From: Altererythrobacter sp. KTW20L
GTDB lineage: Bacteria; Pseudomonadota; Alphaproteobacteria; Sphingomonadales; Sphingomonadaceae
Direction of reading: 5' to 3'
NCBI RefSeq assembly: GCF_023501975.1
Contig: NZ_JAMFLH010000002.1
Span: 186,001 to 250,000, forward strand
DNA: 64,000 nt
Numbering within the stretch: the stretch's first letter is position 1; each line of letters begins with the position of its first letter. The notes beneath the pieces are model-generated. The model was not told the origin of the DNA, searched no databases, and worked only from the letters and a program-made list of their open reading frames with translations. Positions 53,792-62,944 of this stretch are shown here, piece after piece. The position numbers and the translations under genes are program-made.

Positions 53792-55315
53792 ATGAACGGC
53801 GTTACCACTATCCGCGAAAAGGATATCATCGAGAGCGTGGCCGACGCGCTGCAATATATCTCCTACTACCATCCGATGGACTACATCCTCGCGCTGGGCG
53901 AGGCCTACAAGGTGGAGCAGGGCCCGGCAGCGAAAGACGCGATCGCGCAGATCCTTACCAATAGCCGCATGTGCGCCGAGGGCCACCGGCCGATCTGCCA
54001 GGACACCGGCATCGTCAACGTGTTCGTCAAATGGGGGCAGGACTGCCGCCTGGAATCGGACAAGAGCCTGCAGGACGTGGTCGATGAAGGCGTGCGCCGC
54101 GCCTACAACCTGCCGGAAAACAAGCTGCGCGCCTCGATCCTGGCCGATCCGGCCTTCACCCGCCGCAACACCCGCGACAACACCCCTTGCGTGCTGAGCG
54201 TGGACATGGTGCCGGGCAACACGGTCTCGATCGATGTCGCGGCCAAAGGCGGCGGGAGCGAGAACAAGAGCAAGTTCAAGATGATGAACCCGAGCGACAA
54301 TATTGTCGATTGGGTGCTCGAGCAGATCCCCCACATGGGGGCCGGCTGGTGTCCGCCGGGCATGCTGGGCATCGGAATCGGCGGCACGGCGGAACACTGC
54401 ATGAAGCTGGCCAAACTGTCGCTGATGGAACCGATCGACATGGCGCAATTGAAAGCGCGCGGACCGCAGAACGATATCGAGAAGCTGCGCATCGACATCT
54501 TCGACGCGGTCAACGCCACCGGCGTGGGCGCGCAGGGGCTTGGCGGGCTTTCCACCGTGCTCGACGTGAAGATACTCGACTGGCCGTGCCATGCGGCGGG
54601 CAAGCCGGTGGCGATGATCCCCAATTGCGCGGCCACGCGCCACGCCCATTTCACGCTGGACGGCTCGGGACCTGCTTTCCTACCGCAGCCCGATCTCGAC
54701 CAGTGGCCCGATGTCCAGTGGGAGCCCGATGTCGAGGCGAAGAAGGTCGATCTCGACAACCTGACCCGCGAAGAAGTGCAGAGCTGGAAGCACGGCGACC
54801 GCCTGCTGTTGAGCGGTGCCATGCTGACCGGGCGCGATGCGGCGCACAAACGCATTGCCGACATGATTGCGGCGGGCGAGGAGCTGCCGGTCGATTTCAG
54901 TGGCCGGGCAATCTACTATGTCGGCCCGGTCGATCCGGTCATGGGCGAGGTTGTCGGCCCGGCCGGCCCCACCACGGCCACCCGGATGGACAAGTTCACC
55001 GACATGATGCTCGACCGGGGTCTGCTGGCGATGATCGGCAAGGCCGAGCGCGGGCAGGGCGCGGTCGATTGCATCGCCAAGCACAAGGTGGCCTACCTGA
55101 TGGCAACCGGCGGCGCGGCCTACCTCGTCAGCCGGGCGATCCGCGAATCGCGGGTGGTCGGCTTCGAGGATCTGGGCATGGAAGCGATCTACGAGTTCAC
55201 AGTTAAGGACATGCCGGTGACCGTGGCTGTGGATTCGGATGGCAACAACGTCCACAAGCTCGCGCCGCTTCACTGGCAGCGCAAGATTGCTGAAGAGGGG
55301 CTACTGAAAGCCTGA
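53792..55315 (+). CDS. fumA: Class I fumarate hydratase (Fe-S dependent)
   Basis: A 507-residue [4Fe-4S] fumarase that interconverts fumarate and malate in the TCA cycle. The N-terminal alpha part has the cluster cysteine in RPICQDTGIVNVFVKWG, GAGWCPPGMLGIGIGG, and IPNCAATRHAHFTLDGSG. The C-terminal beta part contains TGRDAAHKRIADMI and GRAIYYVGPVDP. It sits alone, divergent from the pcm-like gene. Confidence 0.95.
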   Translation: MNGVTTIREKDIIESVADALQYISYYHPMDYILALGEAYKVEQGPAAKDAIAQILTNSRMCAEGHRPICQDTGIVNVFVKWGQDCRLESDKSLQDVVDEGVRRAYNLPENKLRASILADPAFTRRNTRDNTPCVLSVDMVPGNTVSIDVAAKGGGSENKSKFKMMNPSDNIVDWVLEQIPHMGAGWCPPGMLGIGIGGTAEHCMKLAKLSLMEPIDMAQLKARGPQNDIEKLRIDIFDAVNATGVGAQGLGGLSTVLDVKILDWPCHAAGKPVAMIPNCAATRHAHFTLDGSGPAFLPQPDLDQWPDVQWEPDVEAKKVDLDNLTREEVQSWKHGDRLLLSGAMLTGRDAAHKRIADMIAAGEELPVDFSGRAIYYVGPVDPVMGEVVGPAGPTTATRMDKFTDMMLDRGLLAMIGKAERGQGAVDCIAKHKVAYLMATGGAAYLVSRAIRESRVVGFEDLGMEAIYEFTVKDMPVTVAVDSDGNNVHKLAPLHWQRKIAEEGLLKA

Positions 55316-55414
55316 AGCGGCTTCGGCTGATCGAGCCTATTGATCGACCAAGCGGCGATCAGGGCCGACCGGCAGGCTACGCGGGGCTGGCATAGCGCTG
55401 CGAGGGCGGGCTAG

Positions 55415-56698
55415 ATGCGTAGGATGGAAGCGGAGCAGACAGATCAGGATCACGCACGCGTACCGTTCCGCACGGTACTGTTGTCGATCGTGGGGCTGTG
55501 GCTGTGCTACTTCGTCCTCACCACCCTGCGTGGCGAGCTGGTGGACCTTGGCTTCACTTTCGAGGCAACCTGGCGGCGGGCGCTATCTTCGATCGCCGGC
55601 GTGGTCATCACCGTGGGGTTGTGGCTGATCTTGCGCCTGTTCGATGGCCGTGCCATGTGGATCAAGATCGGCGCAGCCCTGCTGTTGTCGCTGCCGGTGG
55701 CCCTGCTGATCGCCCAGGCCAACCAGATGGTCTTCGCTTCGATGGAGGAGCGGGTGTTCGCCCGTTCGGCAGAACAGCGCGGCTTCACTGTCCACCGTGA
55801 CCAGTCGGGCGACTTGCTGGTCGATATCCCGGCTCGTGCCATGCCCGGAGCGCCAATCGATGCGCCAATCGATGCGTCTGTCAGTGCGGGCAACGGACCA
55901 CAGGATATTGTCACCGTCCCTGCTGCCCGGCTGCAGGGCACATACTGGCAGGAAGTGGTCGAGGTCGCCTATGGCCGCTATTTCATGATGCTGGCCTGGT
56001 GCGCGCTCTACCTTGCGCTGTTGACGGGAGAGAAGGCGCGCGCGGCTGAACGGCGCGAGGGGACCTATCGCCGCGCGGCCAAGGCGGCCGAATTGCGCTC
56101 TCTACGTTACCAGGTGAACCCCCATTTCCTGTTCAATACGCTGAATTCACTCTCAGCCCTGGTGCTGACCGGGCGGACAGAAGCGGCCGAGCGGATGATT
56201 CAGATGATCAGCACCTTCTATCGCCGCAGCCTGGCCGACGATCCCACCAGCGACGTGCCGCTGGCCGACGAGATCGCGCTGCAGAAGCTCTACCTTGATA
56301 TCGAGGGTGTGCGCTTTCCGCTGCGGCTGGTGGCGGAATACGACGTGCCGCCCGATCTGGAGGACGTGCTGGTGCCCGGGATGATCCTGCAGCCACTGGT
56401 GGAAAATTCGGTCAAGCATGCGGTTGCGCCATCGGGCGACCAGGTGAAAGTCACCATTTCGGCGGTCGAGGACTATGGCCGGCTGGTCTTGAGCGTTTCC
56501 GACAACGGCACGCCTGCAGACACCGGCGGCCCGGCGCGCGATGGCTTCGGCATCGGCCTTACCAATGTGCGCGAGCGGCTGGCGGCCCGGTTCGGCAAGG
56601 AAGCCACGGTCGTGTCCGGTCCGGTGCCCGGCGGCTATGCCACCCATCTGCGCCTGCCGATCACCCACGGCATCCACAAGCGGGAAGCCGCGCAATGA
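55415..56698 (+). CDS. LytS/YehU-type sensor histidine kinase
   Basis: A 427-residue membrane sensor kinase. Two or three N-terminal helices (about 20-40, 50-72 and 83-105) flank a periplasmic loop of about 80 residues, a further helix is near 190-205, and the His_kinase domain follows with phospho-acceptor H237 in RYQVNPHFLFNTLNSL. The N-box is LVENSVKHAV and the G-box GFGIGLTNVRERL. An alternative start is ATG 55424. Its stop overlaps the LytTR regulator gene by four bases. Confidence 0.9.
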   Translation: MRRMEAEQTDQDHARVPFRTVLLSIVGLWLCYFVLTTLRGELVDLGFTFEATWRRALSSIAGVVITVGLWLILRLFDGRAMWIKIGAALLLSLPVALLIAQANQMVFASMEERVFARSAEQRGFTVHRDQSGDLLVDIPARAMPGAPIDAPIDASVSAGNGPQDIVTVPAARLQGTYWQEVVEVAYGRYFMMLAWCALYLALLTGEKARAAERREGTYRRAAKAAELRSLRYQVNPHFLFNTLNSLSALVLTGRTEAAERMIQMISTFYRRSLADDPTSDVPLADEIALQKLYLDIEGVRFPLRLVAEYDVPPDLEDVLVPGMILQPLVENSVKHAVAPSGDQVKVTISAVEDYGRLVLSVSDNGTPADTGGPARDGFGIGLTNVRERLAARFGKEATVVSGPVPGGYATHLRLPITHGIHKREAAQ

Positions 56699-57489
56699 CC
56701 GATAGGCCAACTACCCAGCGCCCCTCCCTGCGTACCCTGATCGTCGATGACGAGCCGCTGGCGATTGAGCGCATGCAGGTGCTCTGCGCCGAGATTGACG
56801 GCTTGCAGGTGGTCGGCACGGCCAGCGACGGGCGTGCGGCGCTGCGCCTGGCGGAAAAGCTGCTGCCCGACCTGCTGCTGCTCGACATGACCATGCCGGG
56901 TACTGATGGCCTTGCCGTGGCGCGTGAACTGGCCAGTCGTCCCGCCCCGCCCGCCGTGATCTTCGTTACCGCGCACGAAAACTTCGCGGTCGAGGCGTTC
57001 GATCTGGACGCTGTGGACTATGTCCTGAAACCGGTTGCGGGCGAACGGCTGGAACGGGCCATCGGTCGCGCCCTGGCTCGCCGCGACAAGGCGGATGGCC
57101 AATTGCCGGGCAACGGGCCTTCAGGCACTGGTCCGACTTCCGAATGGCAGACCGAATTCTGGGTGCCCAACCGTTCGGAACTGCTGCGCATCGACGCCGC
57201 CGAAGTGCGCCGTATCGATGCCGAGCGCGACTATGTGCGGCTTCACGTCGGCAGCAGTTCATACCTGCTGTTGCAGACGATCGCCGGACTTGAAGCGCGG
57301 CTCGATCCCGAGCGGTTCATCCGCATCCACCGGTCCACCATCCTCAGGCGCGACATGATCCGCGGCCTGCGGCACGAAGGGCTGGGCGTGTGGTGCGTCG
57401 AGCTGGAAGCCAGGGACGGGGAGACCGACACGGAACTGCGGATCGGGCGGACCTACCTGAAGCGGGTCAAGGCCATGGCCGGGCGCTGA
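56695..57489 (+). CDS. LytTR-type response regulator
   Basis: A 264-residue regulator. The receiver domain (12-125) has the acid pair D18/D19 and phospho-acceptor D64 in LLLDMTMPGTDGL, with K in VLKPVAGERL. The LytTR DNA-binding domain (about 150-262) has RIDAAEVRRIDAERDYVRLH and RFIRIHRSTILRRD. It pairs with the kinase before it; targets are unknown. A terminator follows. Confidence 0.92.
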   Translation: MTDRPTTQRPSLRTLIVDDEPLAIERMQVLCAEIDGLQVVGTASDGRAALRLAEKLLPDLLLLDMTMPGTDGLAVARELASRPAPPAVIFVTAHENFAVEAFDLDAVDYVLKPVAGERLERAIGRALARRDKADGQLPGNGPSGTGPTSEWQTEFWVPNRSELLRIDAAEVRRIDAERDYVRLHVGSSSYLLLQTIAGLEARLDPERFIRIHRSTILRRDMIRGLRHEGLGVWCVELEARDGETDTELRIGRTYLKRVKAMAGR

Positions 57490-57548
57490 GCGCGTTTGGG
57501 GCCGTGCGCTGAGCACGACTCGAACTATTTAATTTATCACAAAAAGTT

Positions 57549-57576
57549 GAAGGGCGCCCGGGGTCGAGCGCCCTTC
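57549..57576. terminator. Terminator hairpin between the LytTR and urcA genes
   Basis: A perfect 9-bp GAAGGGCGC / GCGCCCTTC stem. On the minus strand it is followed by CAACTTTTT, making it a terminator for urcA; it may also stop the plus-strand two-component operon. Confidence 0.75.
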
Positions 57577-57632
57577 TCCAGGGTCCGGACTGCGGAGACT
57601 GGCAGCAACCGGCGCCCGATACCGGGGGACGA

Positions 57633-57941
57633 TCAGCCTGCCCGGGCTCCGTCTGCCAGGACCCGAGCAAAATGGCTCTGCAAATCACGCTTGGCGTTGC
57701 GGTAGCATTCGCGGGCATCGCGTGGCACGATGTGGGATCCCGTTTGCCGCTCGTTCATCCCGCACACCTGCTTGGCGGCGCTGTCGATGCGGCGGTTGAG
57801 TTCGTTGCGGCCTTCCTCGGTCGCCAGGTCGAGATCGCGATAGGTCACGCCGGTGGTGCGCGTATCGCGTTCCAGTGCCGCGACCGATCCGGTGGCGAGC
57901 AGCGCGGCTCCTGCCAGCGCGATTGAAATGGTCTTGAACAT
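57633..57941 (-). CDS. UrcA family protein
   Basis: A 102-residue exported protein of the UrcA family. Its signal peptide (MFKTISIALAGAALLATG) ends near residue 22; the mature part carries TYRDLDLATEEGRNELNRRI and CGMN plus a second cysteine in ARECYRNAKRD, a probable disulfide pair. ATG 57941 is preceded by AAGGAG. The role is unknown. The 282 bases upstream hold only short hairpins (for example 57976-57999). Confidence 0.8.
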   Translation of the reverse strand: MFKTISIALAGAALLATGSVAALERDTRTTGVTYRDLDLATEEGRNELNRRIDSAAKQVCGMNERQTGSHIVPRDARECYRNAKRDLQSHFARVLADGARAG

Positions 57942-58223
57942 GCCCTTCTCCTTCCTTGGTTGGACCTCCCACCCGAAGGCTCCGAAACCTCGGGGAGCCT
58001 CGCAGGTTGCGCCGCGACCGCTGGGACTGGAGCGGCCGCGGCGCAGGACCAGATCTAGGGCCGGGCTGCGGGCAAAGCGCGCCAGTCTCGACCTGCGGCA
58101 GCCAGCCATCGACCGGCGATTGCCCGGGCCGACCAACAGCCGAGCAAGGTCCACCAACGGCATTCCGGGCTTTCCCCGCTAACCGCAATTGCCCTTCTGC
58201 GAGGCAGGAGGCACAAGGCGCGC

Positions 58224-58484
58224 ATGGCCGTGGGTATCGTCTTCCTGTTGGGTATTGCCAGCTTCGCGCTGCACAGCGCCGTGCTGGCGAGCGGGCACGT
58301 AGTGGTGCGGGCATTTACCGGAAGCGGTGCGGTGTCATCGCGCCTCACCCTGGTGCTCGAATTTGCCGTGCTGGTCGTGGCCATGGCGGCAGCGCAGGCC
58401 GACAGCGCTTGGGGCTGGGCCTATGCCATCTATACGGCGTGCAACGCGGCCGCTGGCTGGGCCATCCTGACCGGGCGCATGTAG
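58224..58484 (+). CDS. Small hydrophobic membrane protein
   Basis: An 86-residue protein with two or three membrane helices (about 4-22, 42-60 and 65-82), rich in alanine. There is no named family that I recognise. An AGGAGG lies upstream of the ATG. It precedes the lipid kinase-like gene by 35 bases and may belong to its operon. Confidence 0.6.
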   Translation: MAVGIVFLLGIASFALHSAVLASGHVVVRAFTGSGAVSSRLTLVLEFAVLVVAMAAAQADSAWGWAYAIYTACNAAAGWAILTGRM

Positions 58485-58519
58485 TGGGAACCGGAAGGCC
58501 TGCAGATCGCTGTCCCGGC

Positions 58520-59374
58520 GTGGTTCGCGCATCCAAATTCTGCCTCGTGTCCAATGCGAAAAGCGGCAGCAACGATGCCGAGACGCTCGATTCGCTGATG
58601 CAGCAATTGACAGCGGACGGATCGGCCCTGGCACGCCATGTATCGTTCCCCGATGAACCGCTCCCCGTACCGGCCGAACTCGATGCCGGGGATATCGACT
58701 TCGTTGCGGTTTTCACCGGGGATGGCACTATCAAGGCTACGCTCGATGCGCTGGCGGGCTGGGGCGGCGCGGTGCTGGTCCTGCCGGGAGGGACCATGAA
58801 CCTGCTTTACCACCGCCTGCACGGCGATGCGTCGAGCGAGGAGGTGATTGCCGCCTTCCACACCGGCAAGCTGCAGCGCCTCCGTCCGCAAGTGATCCGG
58901 TGCACGGCAGGCCGGGCCTATGCGGGGTTGCTGGCCGGTCCCGGCACCGCGTGGAACCATGTGCGCGAGGCGATGCGCGAGGCCGATGTGGTGGAGTTCG
59001 CCAGTGGCACCGTGGCGGCCATGTCCGAAACCCTGGCCGCTCCCGGTGTTGCCTGCACCGTTCCACCGATGGGGCGGCCCGAAGGCTATCCGCTGCTGCT
59101 GCTCGATCCGACCGCGCACGGCATCGAGGTGACCGCCTTCCACGCCGAAGAGCCGGGCGAATATCTCGCCCAGGCTGTGGCCCTGCTGCGGCGCAATTTC
59201 CGCGAAGGCCCGCATGATTTGCTGGGATCGGTTCCGGCGGTCACCCTGACCGGGAGTGAAGGCGAGGAGTTCGGCTTGCTGCTCGATGGCGAACCGGCCG
59301 AGGCCTGCACTTCCGACCGGTTTGAACTGGTCCGATGCGAAGTCGATCTGCTAGCCTTCGAGAGCCATGCCTGA
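58520..59374 (+). CDS. Diacylglycerol kinase catalytic-domain protein
   Basis: A 284-residue lipid or sphingoid kinase-like protein. It has the CLVSNAKSGSND start, the nucleotide-binding FTGDGTIKATLDAL motif and LPGGTMNLLYHRL. The C-terminal part is a beta-rich domain ending LLAFESHA. Relatives phosphorylate diacylglycerol, ceramide or sphingosine, which is of interest in a sphingomonad, but the substrate is not known. No ATG fits; GTG 58520 is the best in-frame start. It overlaps the phosphoesterase gene by eight bases. Confidence 0.8.
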   Translation: MVRASKFCLVSNAKSGSNDAETLDSLMQQLTADGSALARHVSFPDEPLPVPAELDAGDIDFVAVFTGDGTIKATLDALAGWGGAVLVLPGGTMNLLYHRLHGDASSEEVIAAFHTGKLQRLRPQVIRCTAGRAYAGLLAGPGTAWNHVREAMREADVVEFASGTVAAMSETLAAPGVACTVPPMGRPEGYPLLLLDPTAHGIEVTAFHAEEPGEYLAQAVALLRRNFREGPHDLLGSVPAVTLTGSEGEEFGLLLDGEPAEACTSDRFELVRCEVDLLAFESHA

Positions 59375-60215
59375 TCCTGTCCTCCTGTTTCACCTCAGTG
59401 ATATCCATTTCGGGGTTGAGGACGTGGGCGCGCTCGACTGGGTGCGGCGCGAAATTGATCGCTTGCGTCCCGATGCCGTGGCGATCACCGGCGACCTCAC
59501 GATGCGCGCGCGCCACCGCGAATTCGCCGCCGCCGAAAAGTGGATCCACGGCCTGGATGTTCCGGTGACGGTGGAGCCGGGCAACCATGATCTGCCCAAC
59601 TACTACCTGCCATCGCGCTACCTGCGCCCGTTCGGCCGGTTCAATGCCTTTCGTGAAGTGGTCGAACGGCGGCTCGAATTTGCCGATATCGCGCTGGTCC
59701 CGCTCAACACCAATGTGTCGGCCCAGCCACGGCTCAACTGGTCAAAGGGCTGGGTAACCAGCCGCGCCCTGGCCGATTGCCTGGCGCAGATCGATGCCCT
59801 GCCACCGGGCACGCACGCCCTGGTCACTGCACACCATCCCCTGCGCGAAGCGGGTACCAGGGGAACGGCGCTGACCCGCGGCGGGACGAAAGCCCTGGCC
59901 GAACTGGCAAAGCGCAATGTGCTGGCGGTGTTGACGGGCCATGTGCACGATGCGTTCGACATCATGGAGCCGACGGCCAACGGCCTGGTGCGGATGATCG
60001 GCGCGGGCACCCTGTCGCACCGCCTGCGCACCACCCCTCCCAGTTTCAACGAGTTGCACTGGGATGGCCGCGAACTGACGGTGACGGTGCGCAATCTCGA
60101 GGGCCGCTCCACCCCAGAAATGATGATCCACGATGTGCCCGAGGACGCAACCCCGCCCGCAGACGGGGAGGACAGCGGGAACAAGGCGGCAGATCCTCAG
60201 TTGCGCGCTCCATGA
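59367..60215 (+). CDS. Metallophosphoesterase (CpdA-like)
   Basis: A 282-residue calcineurin-fold phosphoesterase. Metal motifs are LSDIHFG (residues 10-16), AITGDLTMRA, EPGNHDLPN, TAHHPL and LTGHVHDAF. The nearest described relatives are cAMP phosphodiesterases of the CpdA type, though substrate is unproven. The last 30 residues are acidic. It overlaps the lipid kinase gene by eight bases and the receiver gene by four. Confidence 0.88.
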   Translation: MPDPVLLFHLSDIHFGVEDVGALDWVRREIDRLRPDAVAITGDLTMRARHREFAAAEKWIHGLDVPVTVEPGNHDLPNYYLPSRYLRPFGRFNAFREVVERRLEFADIALVPLNTNVSAQPRLNWSKGWVTSRALADCLAQIDALPPGTHALVTAHHPLREAGTRGTALTRGGTKALAELAKRNVLAVLTGHVHDAFDIMEPTANGLVRMIGAGTLSHRLRTTPPSFNELHWDGRELTVTVRNLEGRSTPEMMIHDVPEDATPPADGEDSGNKAADPQLRAP

Positions 60216-60592
60216 GCGGCAAGATCCTTTTCAAGATCCTTGTGGTCGAGGACGACCTGCTGAACCGCATGTTCTATCACGAAGCGCTTGGTGCGCATGG
60301 CTATGACGTGGCCCTGGTCAGCGATGGCGCGGCGGTGCTGGCCGAAGTCGAGCGGTTTCACCCTGATCTTATCACGATGGATATCAGCCTGCCCAATATA
60401 TCCGGCCTGCGCCTGATCCGCCTGCTCAAGAAGGACCAGGCCACCCGCGACATTCCGATCCTCGCCATTACCGCTTTTGCCGGGCGCGAGGAGGAAGGTC
60501 GCGTGCGCCTGGCCGGGGCGGGCGGCTATCTTGCCAAACCGGTGTCGATGGACAAGCTGGTCAGCGCGGTCGAGGGGATGCTCTCCGGTTGA
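60212..60592 (+). CDS. Single-domain response regulator (DivK-like)
   Basis: A 126-residue stand-alone receiver. The acid pair is in VVEDD, the phospho-acceptor is D57 in ITMDISLPNISG, T87 and K109 complete the switch. It has the DivK-type length and the DISLPNISGLRLIRLLKKD helix. It has no output domain, so it should act through a partner kinase or protein. It is translated from an ATG overlapping the phosphoesterase stop. A strong bidirectional terminator follows. Confidence 0.85.
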   Translation: MSGKILFKILVVEDDLLNRMFYHEALGAHGYDVALVSDGAAVLAEVERFHPDLITMDISLPNISGLRLIRLLKKDQATRDIPILAITAFAGREEEGRVRLAGAGGYLAKPVSMDKLVSAVEGMLSG

Positions 60593-60610
60593 TCTTCAAA
60601 ATATGAAACG

Positions 60611-60642
60611 AAAAAGGGCGGCCCCGCAGGACCGCCCTTTTT
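60611..60642. terminator. Bidirectional intrinsic terminator
   Basis: A perfect 11-bp AAAAAGGGCGG / CCGCCCTTTTT stem, with A- and T-runs at its ends, separates the plus-strand receiver gene from the convergent minus-strand rpsI. Confidence 0.92.
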
Positions 60643-60668
60643 GATACCGGCGGGGCCGGAAGGTCCGC

Positions 60669-61181
60669 TTAGCGCTTCGAGAACTGGAAGCTGCGGCGTG
60701 CCTTGGCGCGGCCGTACTTCTTGCGTTCCACCACGCGGCTGTCACGGGTGAGGAAGCCGGCAGCCTTGACCGTGCCGCGCAGGGCAGGCTCGAACCTGGT
60801 CAGCGCCTGCGAGATACCGTGCTTTACCGCGCCGGCCTGGCCCGAGAGGCCGCCGCCCTTGACGGTGGCGACCACGTCGTACTGGCCCTCACGCTCGGAG
60901 ATCGAGAACGGCTGGTTGATCACCAGACGCAGCGTGGGGCGGGCGAAGTAGACTTCCTGGTCCTTGCCGTTGACGGTGACCTTGCCGGTGCCCGGCTTGA
61001 TCCACACGCGGGCCACGGCGTCCTTGCGGCGGCCGGTGGCATAGGCGCGGCCCTGGGCATCCAGGATCTGTTCGCGCAGGGGCATGGTCGGCGCAGCGGG
61101 AGCCGTGGGGGCGTCGGGCGTATCAACCGCCAGGGTGTTCAGGTCCGACAGGTCGGACACGGTGGTGTTTTCATCAGCCAT
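60669..61181 (-). CDS. rpsI: 30S ribosomal protein S9
   Basis: The 170-residue S9. The core from about residue 41 has [39 protein letters not shown] and the C-terminal SFQFSKR that reaches the P-site tRNA. About 40 acidic, alanine/proline-rich residues precede the core, making it longer than the about 130 residues of E. coli S9. The ATG at 61181 overlaps the rplM stop (TGATG), so the two are coupled. Confidence 0.96.
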   Translation of the reverse strand: MADENTTVSDLSDLNTLAVDTPDAPTAPAAPTMPLREQILDAQGRAYATGRRKDAVARVWIKPGTGKVTVNGKDQEVYFARPTLRLVINQPFSISEREGQYDVVATVKGGGLSGQAGAVKHGISQALTRFEPALRGTVKAAGFLTRDSRVVERKKYGRAKARRSFQFSKR

Positions 61182-61660
61182 CACGCAGCAGCCTTGTTCT
61201 TGCGGTTCATCGAGGCAACGTCGAGCACTTCGGGCTGCTGGCCCGCGTGGGGGTGATCGGTGCCGTTGTAGAGGTGCAGGTTCTTCATCTGCACCCGGCC
61301 GAGCGGGCCGCGCGGGACCATTCGTTCAACCGCTTTCTCGATCACGCGCTCGGGGAACTTGCCGCCCAGCACCTTTTCAGCGGTGACCGCCTTGATGCCG
61401 CCGGCATAGCCGGTGTGGCGATAGTAAACTTTGTCGGCCAGCTTCTTGCCGGTGAACCGCACCTTGTCGGCGTTGAGGATGATCACATGATCACCGCAAT
61501 CGACGTGGGGGGTGTAGGTCGGCTTGTGCTTGCCGCGCAGGAGGTTGGCGACGATCGTGGCGAGACGCCCGACCACCAGGCCTTCGGCATCGATAACGTG
61601 CCACTTCTTTTCGACCTCGGCCGGCTTGATCGACCGGGTCTGCTTGCTGAGCGCCTTCAT
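61181..61660 (-). CDS. rplM: 50S ribosomal protein L13
   Basis: The 159-residue L13, an early-binding 50S assembly protein. Hallmarks are [40 protein letters not shown] and [18 protein letters not shown]. It is cotranscribed with rpsI as in most bacteria. The 185-base leader before it holds no clear motif other than one GANTC. Confidence 0.97.
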   Translation of the reverse strand: MKALSKQTRSIKPAEVEKKWHVIDAEGLVVGRLATIVANLLRGKHKPTYTPHVDCGDHVIILNADKVRFTGKKLADKVYYRHTGYAGGIKAVTAEKVLGGKFPERVIEKAVERMVPRGPLGRVQMKNLHLYNGTDHPHAGQQPEVLDVASMNRKNKAAA

Positions 61661-61845
61661 GGCTGCAATTTCCCTATTGATGCGAAAAGTTCGCCGCCCG
61701 GACAGCCTGCGAAGATCCGGACTAGGGAATCATCGCCGCACTGCCCGTGCGAAGGGGCGGCATTTGTCGTGGAAGGGGCGGGAAGTCAAGCTTTCTCGCG
61801 GTTTTGCGGGGAGGTAAAATAATACCTTCAGTGCGTAGGGGTTAA

Positions 61846-62607
61846 TCAGGCGGTGGCCTGGTCGATGCAGAACAGCTCCCATTGCTCGCCGCTCCGCCGC
61901 TCGTCGTTGCCGATCCTGGTGGTTATCTCGCGTCGAGCCGATGACATCAGTCGGCTCGCGGGGTCGCGCAAGGCGGTAAACCGGGTCTCAATTTCGCCGG
62001 CGTCCCCCCAGGGCAGGATGACCTCTTCGCGCGCGCTGCGTTCGTCAGCGAGGGGGGCAAACAGGTCGCGCGGCAAGTGGGTAGTCAGGCGCGTGCCGCT
62101 CTGATGTAGCGCCTCGACCAGCGTGCTTGCCTCCTCGCCCGCGCCGGCCATCATGGCGCGCACATCGGCCAGCGCTCGCGACAGTTCCTCGCCCGATGCG
62201 GCCTCAGGTCCTTCGACGATGTGGCCAACCTCGTCCAGCAGCATGGGGAACACGCCGTTTTCCACCCGCTGGCGCTCGAGTGCAGCGAGGTGTTCGAGGG
62301 GAGCAGGCCAGTCCACCCGCGCGGCCACCTGCTCACCGGTGACCCGGAAGCCGGTATCGAGCCGTTCGAACTCCACGGCGAAATCGCGCGAGATTGCCAG
62401 TGTCGGCCCACCCGGCAGCTGCCGTTCGATAGATCGGCGATAGATCATCTGTCCGGGAGGGGGTGCAATCTGATCAACCATCGGGTTGGCACTTGCCAGC
62501 GCGGGGCGCGTGGCGAACAGCGGCAGCAACGCTGCGCCCAGTGCCAGGCGCAAGGCATCGCGCCGGTTGCTGCCTGGCAAGATTGATCTATTCCGGCCCA
62601 TCGCCAT
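61846..62607 (-). CDS. Tat-type exported protein of unknown function
   Basis: A 253-residue protein whose N-terminus has a twin-arginine-like signal (SNRRDALRLALGAALLPLF, cleavage near residue 38). The mature part is mixed alpha/beta with many glutamates and no family motif that I can name. ATG 62607 is preceded by GGGGG; ATG 62601 is two codons later. It overlaps the end of cutA by 20 bases and lies downstream of cutA and ctaA in one operon, so an envelope or heme-copper role is possible. Confidence 0.65.
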   Translation of the reverse strand: MAMGRNRSILPGSNRRDALRLALGAALLPLFATRPALASANPMVDQIAPPPGQMIYRRSIERQLPGGPTLAISRDFAVEFERLDTGFRVTGEQVAARVDWPAPLEHLAALERQRVENGVFPMLLDEVGHIVEGPEAASGEELSRALADVRAMMAGAGEEASTLVEALHQSGTRLTTHLPRDLFAPLADERSAREEVILPWGDAGEIETRFTALRDPASRLMSSARREITTRIGNDERRSGEQWELFCIDQATA

Positions 62608-62944
62608 CGCACCCCCAAACCGGCCCCGCAGCAAGCCCCGCCAACCAGTCGCTGGTGGCCTGCGGAGCGGCGGAAACGTCCCATAGCATGATCGCAGGGC
62701 TTTGGTAGGAATGCAATTGGGCAAGGCGGTCCGCCATGCGTTTGGCCACTTCCGAATGGGTCTTGAACAGCACGCCAACTTCGCGGCTTTCGCCCTTTTC
62801 ACCCTGCCAGCGATAGAGCGAGACCATGCCGGGAATGATGTTGGCGCAAGCAACCATCCCTTCGTCGAGCAGAGCGCCGGCTACCTTGCGTGCCTCGGCC
62901 TCGGTGGGGAAGGGGCACCAGGCGAGCATCGCCCCTTCGCTCAT
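62588..62944 (-). CDS. cutA: CutA family divalent-cation tolerance protein
   Basis: A 118-residue trimeric ferredoxin-fold protein. Landmarks are CPFPTEAEARKVAGALLDEG, CANIIPGMVSLYRWQG and TSDWLAGLA. CutA was linked to copper tolerance, but its exact role is open. It overlaps the heme A synthase stop by four bases (ATGA). Confidence 0.9.
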   Translation of the reverse strand: MSEGAMLAWCPFPTEAEARKVAGALLDEGMVACANIIPGMVSLYRWQGEKGESREVGVLFKTHSEVAKRMADRLAQLHSYQSPAIMLWDVSAAPQATSDWLAGLAAGPVWGCDGDGPE

